A stretch of DNA of 61,399 nt from an uncultured Lachnospiraceae bacterium (lineage in GTDB: Bacteria > Bacillota > Clostridia > Lachnospirales > Lachnospiraceae), in assembly GCA_902778245.1 (NCBI GenBank), contig CACYXH010000001.1, positions 1-61,399 of the forward strand. The letters run 5' to 3'. The position numbers were made by a program, and so were the translations under genes. Under the pieces are notes generated by a model. That model did not search any database. It was given only the letters and a program-made list of their open reading frames with translations, and had not been told where the DNA came from. Shown piece by piece: positions 25,815 to 33,360 of this stretch; position 1 is the first letter of the stretch, and every line of letters starts with the position of its first letter.

Positions 25815-25970
25815 ATGTGAACCGTTCAAGCTTTAGCATCGCAGGGCGTGAAATTGCATTAGATCACGCCTTAAACGACGCAACCTGCTGACCCTCTGAT
25901 TGTGTCTCCACAACTTCGCGGCAGCAATCCATATCCTCTGCGGTAGCCTCACCTACCGAATCAACCAAAT
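25815..25970 (-). promoter_or_regulatory. M-box (ykoK leader) Mg2+ riboswitch
   Basis: Read on the minus strand the aptamer shows the conserved blocks GGTAGGTGAGGCT (near 25958), GGATATGGATTGCTGCC, GAGGGTCAGCAGG and, at the 3' end, GATGCTAAAGCT. These match the B. subtilis ykoK leader order GGUGAGGCU, GCUGCUGCC, GGGUCAACAG, GUGCUAAAGCU. Mg2+ binding would favour the terminator at 25772-25801 and turn mgtE off. Confidence 0.93.
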
Positions 25971-25987
25971 ATTCGACTGATATATCT

Positions 25988-26016
25988 ACCATACACGCTG
26001 TGGTAACATTTGTCAA
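25988..26016 (-). promoter_or_regulatory. Promoter of the mgtE leader
   Basis: On the minus strand TTGACA (26016-26011), a 17-bp spacer and TATGGT (25993-25988). The start would lie near 25981, just before the M-box. Confidence 0.78.
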
Positions 26017-26060
26017 CGGTAAATATAAGGAAATACTGGTTTATAAGGAAAATGTATCAG

Positions 26061-26089
26061 TTGACTTAAAGGTTGACAGCAAGTACAAT
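26061..26089 (+). promoter_or_regulatory. Promoter of the PAP2 phosphatase gene
   Basis: TTGACT (26061-26066), a 17-bp spacer and TACAAT (26084-26089), about 90 bp before the gene, divergent from the mgtE promoter. Confidence 0.65.
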
Positions 26090-26181
26090 TTACTTTACAA
26101 ATCAATTGAAACGATTAATAAGGAACAAAAGATAATAGGAAGAAATAAACTATGAGATAAAAGGGCAAAGGAGATTTTAAG

Positions 26182-26715
26182 ATGTTAACTATAATTCAAC
26201 AGATGGATGTAGCGATTTTGTTGTGGATACAGGAAAATTTACGGTCAGATATCTGGACGGGTTTTTGGAAAACTATCACACATCTGGGGGATAGCGGGTG
26301 GTTTTGGATCGTACTGGGACTTGTGCTGCTTTTGTTTAAGAAAACACGCCGCACCGGAATTACTGTGATGATCGCATTGATGATCGGTGCACTGATCACA
26401 AATGTAATAATAAAAAATTCAGTAGCCAGGATCCGACCCTATGATTTTACGGATCAGATTATTCTGCTAATAGGCAAGCAGTGGGATTATTCATTTCCCT
26501 CGGGTCATAGCTGCGCCTCCTTTGCAGCAGCCTATGTCTGCCTGAAGAGATTAAAACCGGTTTACGGGAGCGCTGCCATGATTTTGGCGGTTCTCATTGC
26601 GTTTTCCAGGCTTTATGTAGGAGTACACTATCCAACAGATGTCATCGGCGGGATTGTAATCGGATTGTTTTCCGGCTGGGCGGCGCTGCGTTTGATCCCG
26701 AAATCTAAAGAATAA
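26182..26715 (+). CDS. PAP2-family membrane phosphatase
   Basis: A 177-residue integral membrane phosphatase with about five membrane segments. All three PAP2 motifs are present: KNSVARIRPY (motif 1), YSFPSGHSCASF (motif 2) and SRLYVGVHYPTDVIGG (motif 3). Bacterial relatives act on undecaprenyl pyrophosphate (BcrC-like), phosphatidylglycerophosphate or lipid phosphates. With a lipid kinase gene next, either phospholipid or undecaprenyl recycling is plausible. AAAGGAG precedes ATG 26182 at good spacing. Confidence 0.9.
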   Translation: MLTIIQQMDVAILLWIQENLRSDIWTGFWKTITHLGDSGWFWIVLGLVLLLFKKTRRTGITVMIALMIGALITNVIIKNSVARIRPYDFTDQIILLIGKQWDYSFPSGHSCASFAAAYVCLKRLKPVYGSAAMILAVLIAFSRLYVGVHYPTDVIGGIVIGLFSGWAALRLIPKSKE

Positions 26716-26736
26716 ATTAAGATTGTGCCAGAACCA

Positions 26737-26766
26737 TTGTTTATGGGCATGGGGCAATGATATACT
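26737..26766 (+). promoter_or_regulatory. Possible promoter of the lipid kinase gene
   Basis: TTGTTT (26737-26742), an 18-bp spacer and TATACT (26761-26766), 45 bp before the gene. Confidence 0.45.
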
Positions 26767-26811
26767 ATATAAATGCAGCAACATTATTGCATTATAGTGA
26801 GGTGTAACTCT

Positions 26812-27708
26812 ATGAGAAGAATTCTTTTTATCTATAATCCAAAGGCAGGAAAAGGAATAATACGGACAAAACTTTCATATATTCTGGAGGAACTGGCGAA
26901 GTGTGACTGTGAGATTACAGTTCGTCCTACCCAAAGAGCCTCAGAAGCGATACAGGTTTCCAGGGAATATGGGGGCAGATATGATGTGATTGTCTGCAGC
27001 GGTGGTGACGGTACGCTCAATGAAGTGGCAACAGGGCTGCGGCAGGGAGGGTGGCCTACTCCTGTGGGCTATATTCCGGCGGGCAGTACCAATGATTTTG
27101 GAAATAGTCTGGGCATTCCCAAGCAAATGCAGGATGCTGCGGAGACAATTAGAAATGGTATTGTTTTTCCGTGTGATCTGGGAAGGCTGGGAGACTGCTA
27201 TTTTGTCTATGTGGCGGCATTTGGGGTGTTTACAGAGGTTTCCTATAAAACGAAACAGGAGGTGAAGAATGCTCTGGGACATCTGGCATATTTGCTGGAA
27301 GGAGTGAAGAGCCTGAGCAGTATAAAAAGCTGGGAAATGCGATACGAGAGCAGAGAACAATCCGGAACGGGGAAATTTCTCTATGGAATGGTTACTAATT
27401 CCAATTCTGTGGGAGGATTTAAGGGAATAACAGGCCAAGATGTGACCCTGAATGACGGAGAATTTGAAGTGACACTGATTTTGGAACCGGAGAATTTCAT
27501 TGAATGGCCGGGCATTATCAATTCTTTGCTGAATGGAGATAGGAACAGGTATATTATCTCATTTAAAACCTCGCGGGTTGAGTTCTATTCAGAGGAAGAA
27601 GTGCCGTGGACAACAGACGGAGAGTATGGCGGCAGTTATAGTCACGCAGTGATAGAGAATCTGCCGAAGGCGTTGCCTATCATAGTTGCAAAAGATCCCC
27701 AAGAATAA
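26812..27708 (+). CDS. Diacylglycerol/lipid kinase (YegS/DagK family)
   Basis: A 298-residue soluble kinase. It begins MRRILFIYNPKAGKG, the family's N-terminal strand and glycine turn, and carries the nucleotide motif VCSGGDGTLNEVATGL near residue 60 and IPAGSTNDFGNSLGIP near 90. EFEVTLI and WTTDGEYGG belong to the C-terminal beta-sandwich. Members phosphorylate diacylglycerol or related lipids; DgkB recycles the diacylglycerol made during lipoteichoic acid synthesis. ATG 26812 follows GTGAGGTG; an upstream ATG lacks a site. A terminator follows. Confidence 0.92.
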   Translation: MRRILFIYNPKAGKGIIRTKLSYILEELAKCDCEITVRPTQRASEAIQVSREYGGRYDVIVCSGGDGTLNEVATGLRQGGWPTPVGYIPAGSTNDFGNSLGIPKQMQDAAETIRNGIVFPCDLGRLGDCYFVYVAAFGVFTEVSYKTKQEVKNALGHLAYLLEGVKSLSSIKSWEMRYESREQSGTGKFLYGMVTNSNSVGGFKGITGQDVTLNDGEFEVTLILEPENFIEWPGIINSLLNGDRNRYIISFKTSRVEFYSEEEVPWTTDGEYGGSYSHAVIENLPKALPIIVAKDPQE

Positions 27709-27715
27709 ATTGACT

Positions 27716-27770
27716 AAAAAGGCTGTCCCACTATGCAATGTCTTTGCTTAGTGGGACAGCCACATTTTTT
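27716..27770. terminator. Bidirectional terminator between lipid kinase and metQ
   Basis: GGCTGTCCCACTA (27721-27733) pairs perfectly with TAGTGGGACAGCC (27749-27761). T-runs flank both sides (TTTTTT at 27765-27770 on plus; AAAAA at 27716-27720 for the minus strand), so it can serve both convergent genes. Confidence 0.92.
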
Positions 27771-27783
27771 ACTGAGTTATTAC

Positions 27784-28644
27784 TTATTCTGCCTCGGTAG
27801 CAGCTTCAGTTTCTTCCTCAGTGCTTTCTTCCTCAGCACTTTCTACGAAAGGAACCACTGCGCCATCGTAGGTCTCATTGATGAAGTTTACGATCTCATC
27901 AGATTTCAGGACATCTACCAGAGCCTGGATCTTCTCAGAATCTTCGTTACCCTCATAAACGGCAACGACATTTACATAAGTTTTGGCAGCCTCAGAGTCA
28001 GATGCCTCATAAGCCAGAGAGTCCTTTCCAACGGAGAAACCAGCCTGCAGTGCATAGTTACCGTTCAGTACTACATAAGCGGTCTCGTCTGCGTAGCGGG
28101 CTACGTTCTCAGCAGCGACTTCTACGATTTTCACGTCGTATGCTTTTTCTACGATATCGTTTACCGTAGCGGTCAGTCCTGCGCCTTCTTTCAGTGTGAG
28201 GATCCCGTTGTCCTGCAAAAGGAGAAGGGCTCTTGCTTCGTTTGTGGTATCATTGGGAATAGCGATGGTATCTCCGTCGGCAATATCATCTAGGCTGGAC
28301 TTGGTTCCCGGATAAATACCGAAAGGCTCATAGTGGATGCCGCCTGCATTTACCAGATGAGTGCCCTTCTCTTCGTTGAAGCTGTCCAGATAAGGAATAT
28401 GCTGGAAGTAGTTTGCATCAAACTCACCGCTCTCAACTACTTCATTCGGAAGTACATAGTCATCGAATTCTGTGACTTCCAGGTCATAACCTTTCTCTTC
28501 CAGAAGGGGTTTTGCCTGCTCCAGAATCTCCGCGTGGGGAGTGGGGGAAGCCGCCACTGTGATGGTCTCATTTGCCAGTGCGGTGGTACTAAACATGCTC
28601 AGAACCAGAGCACCGATCAACGTTGCTGCTGTTAATTTTTTCAT
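27784..28644 (-). CDS. metQ: Methionine ABC transporter substrate-binding protein MetQ, no lipobox
   Basis: A 286-residue NlpA/MetQ-family binding protein. ITVAASPTPHAEILEQAKP opens the mature fold; NYFQHIPYLDSF, YEPFGIYPGT and IPNDTTNEARALLLLQ are family signatures for the methionine pocket. The signal peptide (MKKLTAATLIGALVLSMFS) ends in an Ala-x-Ala site (TALA-NE). There is no lipobox Cys, which is unusual for a MetQ in a Gram-positive. A Glu/Thr-rich tail of ~20 residues ends the protein. It is the last gene of metN-metI-metQ. Confidence 0.95.
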   Translation of the reverse strand: MKKLTAATLIGALVLSMFSTTALANETITVAASPTPHAEILEQAKPLLEEKGYDLEVTEFDDYVLPNEVVESGEFDANYFQHIPYLDSFNEEKGTHLVNAGGIHYEPFGIYPGTKSSLDDIADGDTIAIPNDTTNEARALLLLQDNGILTLKEGAGLTATVNDIVEKAYDVKIVEVAAENVARYADETAYVVLNGNYALQAGFSVGKDSLAYEASDSEAAKTYVNVVAVYEGNEDSEKIQALVDVLKSDEIVNFINETYDGAVVPFVESAEEESTEEETEAATEAE

Positions 28645-28663
28645 AATTCTTTCCTCCTTAAGA

Positions 28664-29323
28664 TTATTTTCTTTTATCTAAACGATTGGCAATAGCCATG
28701 CCGATCGTTTGGAACAATTGAAACAGAATGATAAGTAGAATAACGGTTACGATCATGATGTCAGTCTGCCAGCGGTGATAGCCATAACGCACTGCAATGT
28801 CGCCCAGGCCGCCGCCGCCCACTGCACCGGACATGGCCGTGTATCCAAGGATAGTTCCCAAAGCGATCGTGCCGTTGACGATCAGGGAGGTACGGGCCTC
28901 CACCAGCATTACCTTGAAAACGATGCGCAGTGTGCCTGCACCCATGGAGCGTGCCGCTTCGATCACACCGGGGTCTACCTCTTTTAGCGAGGACTCTACC
29001 ATGCGGGCGATAAAAGGAATGGCAGCCACGGTCAGCGGAACGATGGTAGCTGTGGAACCGTAGCTTTTTCCGGCTACAATTCTGGTAAACGGAATGATCA
29101 TGATCAGCAAAATTAAAAACGGAACGCTTCTTACAATATTTGCGATCACATCCAGTATTTTATAGATCGGGGCATTGGGTTTCAATCCGTCCTTGTCTGT
29201 GACGGTCAGAAGAATGCCCATGGGAAGCCCGAACAAATAACCAAGAAAGGTAGATGCAAGAGTCATATACAGAGTCTCCCCGATACCCTTAACGATCATA
29301 TTGATAACCTGTTCACTCCACAT
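28664..29323 (-). CDS. metI: Methionine ABC transporter permease MetI
   Basis: A 219-residue membrane protein with five predicted segments and the binding-protein-dependent transport signature EAARSMGAGTLRIVFKVML, the EAA loop that contacts the ATPase. It forms the transmembrane dimer of the methionine importer. Its start overlaps the end of metN by 11 nt, implying translational coupling. metQ follows 19 bp downstream. Confidence 0.95.
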   Translation of the reverse strand: MWSEQVINMIVKGIGETLYMTLASTFLGYLFGLPMGILLTVTDKDGLKPNAPIYKILDVIANIVRSVPFLILLIMIIPFTRIVAGKSYGSTATIVPLTVAAIPFIARMVESSLKEVDPGVIEAARSMGAGTLRIVFKVMLVEARTSLIVNGTIALGTILGYTAMSGAVGGGGLGDIAVRYGYHRWQTDIMIVTVILLIILFQLFQTIGMAIANRLDKRK

Positions 29324-30347
29324 AATCCGTCACCTCCCCTACAGCCAGACCATGGTCGAGCAGATACTGTTTCATTTCTGCGGTCTGAGTGCTTCCCTTC
29401 AAAAATTCTAGGATCATTTCGCCCTTGGCTACGCCGCCCACGTTTTTCGTGTCGGCCCTGAGGATGTTTACCGGTTCGCCGAAAGTCAGAACCAGATTGG
29501 CGATCACCGGTTCAAAAGCGGAGTTTTCGGAGAAGACGATGCGGATTTTTTCTCCGCTCTGGATCTCTTCCGGAGTGTTTGAGGACTTTATTCTGAGATC
29601 GTTTCCCGAGTCTCCCAAAATCAATTCTCTGGCTACCGCCGATTTGGGGTTGGTAAAGATATCAGAAACCAGACCCTCATCAGCCACTACACCGTCCTTC
29701 AGGATGGCTACCCGGTTGCAGATTTCCCGCACTACCGACATCTGGTGAGTAATAACAACGATAGTAATGCGAAAACGTCGGTTAATGTCTTTTAATAATT
29801 CCAGGATTGAAACTGTGGTCTGAGGATCCAGCGCGCTGGTAGCTTCATCACACAGCAGGATCTTTGGGTCGCAGGCTAGTGCTCTGGCGATGGCGACACG
29901 CTGCTTCTGACCGCCGGAAAGCTGGGCCGGATAAGCGTTTTGCTTTTCACTTAGACCAACGATCTCCAGCAGCTCCAGGGCCCGCGCATGCGCCGCGTTC
30001 TTTTTCTTTCCCTGTATGTATAACGGAAAGCATACATTTTCCAAAACAGATTTCTGCATCAGCAGATTAAAGTGCTGAAAGATCATACCGATGCTTTCTC
30101 TTTGTTTGCGAAGTTCTTTTTCGGAATAATCTCCCAGAGATTTTCCATTGATTAGAACCCGGCCTTCGGAAGGAACTTCCAGGAAGTTCATGCAGCGCAC
30201 CAGAGTGCTTTTTCCTGCGCCGGACATACCGATGATGCCGTATATGTCGCCGGATTCTATCTGGAGGCTCACATTTTTCAGCGCCTCCACCGTTCCGTCC
30301 TTTGAAAGGAACGTCTTCGATAGATTTTCAACTACGATTTCAGACAT
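29313..30347 (-). CDS. metN: Methionine ABC transporter ATP-binding protein MetN
   Basis: A 344-residue ABC ATPase: Walker A GMSGAGKST near residue 40, Q-loop MIFQHFNLL, signature LSGGQKQRVAIARAL, Walker B ILLCDEATSALD and the switch His in VITHQM. The last ~80 residues form the NIL regulatory domain (NILRADTKNVGGVAKGEMILEF is its typical strand-turn). That domain binds methionine and inhibits import in E. coli MetN. AAAGGG precedes ATG 30347. No SAM-box or T-box is seen ahead of it; a LysR gene lies upstream. Confidence 0.96.
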   Translation of the reverse strand: MSEIVVENLSKTFLSKDGTVEALKNVSLQIESGDIYGIIGMSGAGKSTLVRCMNFLEVPSEGRVLINGKSLGDYSEKELRKQRESIGMIFQHFNLLMQKSVLENVCFPLYIQGKKKNAAHARALELLEIVGLSEKQNAYPAQLSGGQKQRVAIARALACDPKILLCDEATSALDPQTTVSILELLKDINRRFRITIVVITHQMSVVREICNRVAILKDGVVADEGLVSDIFTNPKSAVARELILGDSGNDLRIKSSNTPEEIQSGEKIRIVFSENSAFEPVIANLVLTFGEPVNILRADTKNVGGVAKGEMILEFLKGSTQTAEMKQYLLDHGLAVGEVTDYVE

Positions 30348-30387
30348 GTCTTACCCTTTCTATGGTTCTGTGATGTCGACAGGGAAT

Positions 30388-30417
30388 ACTATATCATTTC
30401 TGTATGAAATGTGTTAA
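30388..30417 (-). promoter_or_regulatory. Likely metNIQ promoter
   Basis: On the minus strand TTAACA (30417-30412), an 18-bp spacer and TATAGT (30393-30388), 41 bp before metN. Confidence 0.55.
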
Positions 30418-30424
30418 TTCATAA

Positions 30425-30463
30425 AAGGTACAGCCGGCTATAGATTTTAACTATAACCGGCTG
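30425..30463 (-). terminator. Terminator after the lysR-type gene
   Basis: CAGCCGGTTATAG and CTATAGCCGGCTG (minus strand 30463-30451 and 30443-30431) form a 13-bp stem with one G-U on that strand, followed by a short T-run (CCTTTT). Confidence 0.7.
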
Positions 30464-30514
30464 ATACTATACCATATTTCGGTTCATTCGTCAAATGAAT
30501 CGGGGAGAAAGGAG

Positions 30515-31426
30515 TTATCGAAGCGCCTTATCTTTATATTTGGAGATTTCATCCAGGTATTTTTGTCCGATAACACTGATATTGACTCCTTTTCTGGCCA
30601 GATAACCGATGGTCATGAGCTCATCGGATTTCAGCCTGACCGCGCAGTAATCCGATCCATTGAGTTTTTCACAGATGATGCCGGAACAGAGTGTATAACC
30701 ATTCAGGCCTACCATCAGGTTCAGCATTGTGGCCCGGTCATCGGCTTTGATCAGGCGTTTGTACTCATAAGTGCTTAAAACTTCCTCTGCAAAGTAAAAA
30801 GAATTGTTGTTGCCCTGTTCAAAAGACAGACAAGGATACTCCCGAAGTTCCTCCAGAGCAATTTCACAGCGGTTCGCAAGAGGGTGTCCTTTCCACATAT
30901 AAACATAGATGCTGCACTGCAGCAGTTCATGGAATTCCAGGTTGAACTCGTGGAACAGTTTTGTCAGTACCTTGTGGTTAAAATCATTGAGATAGAGGAT
31001 GCCGATTTCGCTCTTGAAGTTTTTTATGTCGGTTATCACATCATACGTTCTCGTTTCGTGGATCGCAAACTCGTATTCATCCATCCCGAACTGTTTTACC
31101 ATTTCCACGAAAGCGTCCACAGCAAACGTGTAATGCTGGGTTGAGACGCTGAATTTTTTCTTCGTCTGTTCCCTTGAGACGTACTTGGATTCGATGAGTT
31201 CATATTGCTCGACGATCTGCCTGGCGTAAGCGAGAAACTCTTCGCCCTCCGGAGTGACAGAGATCCCGCGGTTGGTGCGTCGGAACAGTTCCACGCCGAT
31301 TTCGTCTTCGAGTTCTTTGATGGCAGTGGAAAGGCTGGGCTGTGAGATAAACAGGGTGCGGGCCGCTTCGTTCATAGAACTGGCCCTGGCAACGGCAGTG
31401 GCGTATTTTAACTGTGTCAGTGTCAT
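30515..31426 (-). CDS. LysR-type transcriptional regulator
   Basis: A 303-residue regulator. The N-terminal winged helix-turn-helix is complete (MTLTQLKYATAVARASSMNEAARTLFISQPSLSTAIKELE, about residues 1-60). The rest is a periplasmic-binding-fold effector domain. It sits directly upstream of metNIQ in the same direction, separated by a terminator and a promoter. Control of methionine uptake is therefore plausible, as for MetR- or CmbR-like relatives, but the effector cannot be read from sequence. AAGGAAAG precedes the ATG. Confidence 0.9.
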   Translation of the reverse strand: MTLTQLKYATAVARASSMNEAARTLFISQPSLSTAIKELEDEIGVELFRRTNRGISVTPEGEEFLAYARQIVEQYELIESKYVSREQTKKKFSVSTQHYTFAVDAFVEMVKQFGMDEYEFAIHETRTYDVITDIKNFKSEIGILYLNDFNHKVLTKLFHEFNLEFHELLQCSIYVYMWKGHPLANRCEIALEELREYPCLSFEQGNNNSFYFAEEVLSTYEYKRLIKADDRATMLNLMVGLNGYTLCSGIICEKLNGSDYCAVRLKSDELMTIGYLARKGVNISVIGQKYLDEISKYKDKALR

Positions 31427-31515
31427 AGATCTTTCCTTATTATAATATAGAATTGTGATGCTTGATTTTAAGATAACACGACTGATTTCTGTAAGTCAAA
31501 TGAAATTGAGGTAAG

Positions 31516-31670
31516 CCCCTGAGCCAGGCTCTATGCAGCCCCCTGGGCCAAGCTCTAAATTGCTTCGCAATTTATCGCTAATTTGGCTTCGCCAAATCCT
31601 TTTGCGCAAATACAGTCTATGACCATAAATGCTCATAGACTGCCTTTGCGCAAAGTACTTGGCTCAGGGG
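31516..31670. repeat. 155-bp nested palindromic element
   Basis: Ends CCCCTGAGCCA (31516-31526) and TGGCTCAGGGG (31660-31670) are a perfect 11-bp inverted repeat. A shifted copy of the left end (CCCCTGGGCCAAGCTCTA) lies just inside. Three more palindromes fill it: AAATTGC-TTC-GCAATTT, ATTTGGC-TTC-GCCAAAT, and TTTGCGCAAA arms around CAGTCTATGA/TCATAGACTG. It is noncoding and lies between the divergent lysR and ggu transcription units. The remaining flanks of this 409-bp spacer hold A/T-rich sequence and the promoter at 31786. Confidence 0.65.
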
Positions 31671-31785
31671 ATGTAAATAGGAAATTTTTGATGAATTTGA
31701 CGCAAAAAAACAATTTTGTCCTGCTTTTTTTGTGCAAAGCACTGCAAAAAGTAAAAATGACAGGGGTTAAATTAAATATTTTCTA

Positions 31786-31814
31786 TTTTCCAACGCCTGT
31801 GGATGTGATACACT
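31786..31814 (+). promoter_or_regulatory. Possible extended -10 promoter of the ggu operon
   Basis: TACACT at 31809-31814 with a TG extension, and a weak TTTTCC -35 at 31786-31791. An imperfect dyad (ACAGGgGTT and AACgCCTGT, 23 nt apart, 31760-31800) overlaps it and could be an operator. Confidence 0.4.
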
Positions 31815-31835
31815 GTTACCAGTTGGAGGCAAGAC

Positions 31836-32144
31836 ATGAAGAAATTGACCAGTTGGATGGAGCGGCGCTCCAAATCGTCCTATATTCTTATGTTGATGGT
31901 TGGAGGGTATCTGCTTTATATGGTATCTGAAATGGTTGGCGGTGTTTCGGAATCTGAGGTCAATACTGCTTTAGTGTATGCTTTCAGTGTTTTGTTTGCC
32001 GTCGCAGCAGTAGTTATGCTGGCACTTGGCATGTTTGCTTTTGTCGGCCGTCATTACAGAGAAGTGCTTGAAACAGATAAACAGCCGGAAGACATGGATC
32101 TGGAGAACGACGCGGAGAAAGAGGAAAGCGTCGATGAAGTTTGA
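31836..32144 (+). CDS. Small two-segment membrane protein ahead of chvE
   Basis: A 102-residue protein, unrecognised. Two hydrophobic segments (about residues 15-36 and 43-71) form a hairpin, with a basic N-terminus (MKKLTSWMERRSKSS) and an acidic C-terminal tail rich in Glu and Asp. By the positive-inside rule both ends would be cytoplasmic. GGAGGCAAG precedes the ATG. The chvE gene follows only 54 bp later in the same direction with no terminator, so the two are probably co-transcribed. Its place suggests a role with the sugar importer; this is inference. Confidence 0.8.
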   Translation: MKKLTSWMERRSKSSYILMLMVGGYLLYMVSEMVGGVSESEVNTALVYAFSVLFAVAAVVMLALGMFAFVGRHYREVLETDKQPEDMDLENDAEKEESVDEV

Positions 32145-32198
32145 TATTCGCGGGATGGCCCGTTGAATAAATAAAAAAATTTATGGAGGGTTAGTAAC

Positions 32199-33290
32199 AT
32201 GAAAAAACTTATTGCAACAGCTCTTGCAACTGCTATGGTATTTAGCTCTGCTATGGCTGCAAGCGCAGCACAGGTAGGTATCGTTCTTCCGACAAAGGAT
32301 GAGCCGAGATGGCTGCAGGATCAGAAATCTTTTGAAACAGTTCTTGATGAGGCTGGTTTCACCTCAACCGTACTGTTCTCTCAGGGTTCTTCCGCTACAG
32401 AGCTGACGAACGTTGAGTCTCTGATCGAAGATGGCATCGAAGTTCTGGTTATCTGCGCACAGGATGCAGCAGCAGCAGGCGCAGCTGTTCAGAAAGCAAA
32501 AGATGAAGGTGTTACGGTTGTTTGCTATGACCGTCTGATCACCGGTACCGACGCAGTTGACTACTATGTAACATTCAACTCTTTCGCAGTTGGTGTTGCT
32601 CAGGGTCAGTTCCTGATCGATGCATATGAAGGACAGACGGATGTTCCTCTGTATCTGTACTCCGGCGCTGTTACCGATAACAACGCATTCATCTTCTTCG
32701 CAGGCGCTTGGTCTGTACTGAGTGAAGCAGTTGCTAACGGCCAGTTCGTTGTTGAGAACTGCCCGGCTATCGAAGAGTATGTAGGAACCGTTCTGGATGT
32801 TGACGCAGATCATGATGCTCTGGCTGATATCCTTGGAACCATCACCACCAACTGGGATTTCGCTGTTGCCAAGACTCTGGCAGAAGGAAACCTGGTAGCT
32901 GCTGACGCAGACGCTAAGGGTGATGTTGCTATCCTGGCTCCGAACGATGGTACCGCTCGTGCTATCGCTGACGCATTCACAGACGATGCAGACGTAACCA
33001 GCTATGTTATCACTGGACAGGATGCTGAGAACGCTTCTCTGAAATACATCCAGGATGGAAAACAGAGCATGACCGTTTGGAAAAACACCGCTACTCTGGC
33101 TGAGACCACTTCCGCACTGGTAAGCGCTATCCTTGCTGGCGAAGACGTTGAGACTGACGCTGTTTACAACAACCAGGTAATCGACGTTCCTTCTGTTGAA
33201 GAAGCTGTTACTGTTATTACTGCTGACAACCTTGGTGAGCTGATCGAAGCAGGTAACTTCTCCCAGGAAGCAATTGACGGAGCTGAATAA
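32199..33290 (+). CDS. chvE: Sugar-binding protein ChvE-like, no lipobox
   Basis: A 363-residue periplasmic-binding-fold protein (type I) of the ChvE/XylF group, serving a multiple-monosaccharide importer. IGIVLPTKDEPRW-like N-terminal strand, VLVICAQDAAAAGAAVQKAK, GVTVVCYDRLITGTDAVDYYV and VITGQDAEN are typical of aldose binders. The signal peptide MKKLIATALATAMVFSSAMA ends in ASA-AQ, with no Cys, so it is not a classical lipoprotein. Codon use is strongly biased, suggesting high expression. gguA and gguB follow; a small hairpin after the stop may set the ratio. Confidence 0.92.
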   Translation: MKKLIATALATAMVFSSAMAASAAQVGIVLPTKDEPRWLQDQKSFETVLDEAGFTSTVLFSQGSSATELTNVESLIEDGIEVLVICAQDAAAAGAAVQKAKDEGVTVVCYDRLITGTDAVDYYVTFNSFAVGVAQGQFLIDAYEGQTDVPLYLYSGAVTDNNAFIFFAGAWSVLSEAVANGQFVVENCPAIEEYVGTVLDVDADHDALADILGTITTNWDFAVAKTLAEGNLVAADADAKGDVAILAPNDGTARAIADAFTDDADVTSYVITGQDAENASLKYIQDGKQSMTVWKNTATLAETTSALVSAILAGEDVETDAVYNNQVIDVPSVEEAVTVITADNLGELIEAGNFSQEAIDGAE

Positions 33291-33312
33291 GAATTAGATC
33301 ATCTCCATGCCT

Positions 33313-33336
33313 GACCCTGCGCTTAGCCGCAGGGTC
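33313..33336 (+). other. Intercistronic hairpin chvE-gguA
   Basis: GACCCTGCG and CGCAGGGTC pair perfectly over 9 bp with a 6-nt loop. Only a mixed GGCTGTTATTAT tract follows, so it is more likely an mRNA-stabilising or partial termination signal that keeps the binding protein in excess over the ATPase. Confidence 0.6.
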
Positions 33337-33360
33337 GGCTGTTATTATAGGAGCGAAGAC

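Noticed and set aside
30348-30514. SAM (S-box) riboswitch or T-box ahead of metN
   Set aside because: Only a simple terminator hairpin and a promoter fit in the 167 bp; no conserved aptamer blocks or T-box sequence are seen.
31516-31670. CRISPR-like repeat array
   Set aside because: The repeats are nested inverted repeats, not regularly spaced direct repeats, and no cas genes are near.
33307-33360. Earlier in-frame ATG for gguA
   Set aside because: It overlaps the intercistronic hairpin and has no ribosome site; ATG 33361 matches the family start.
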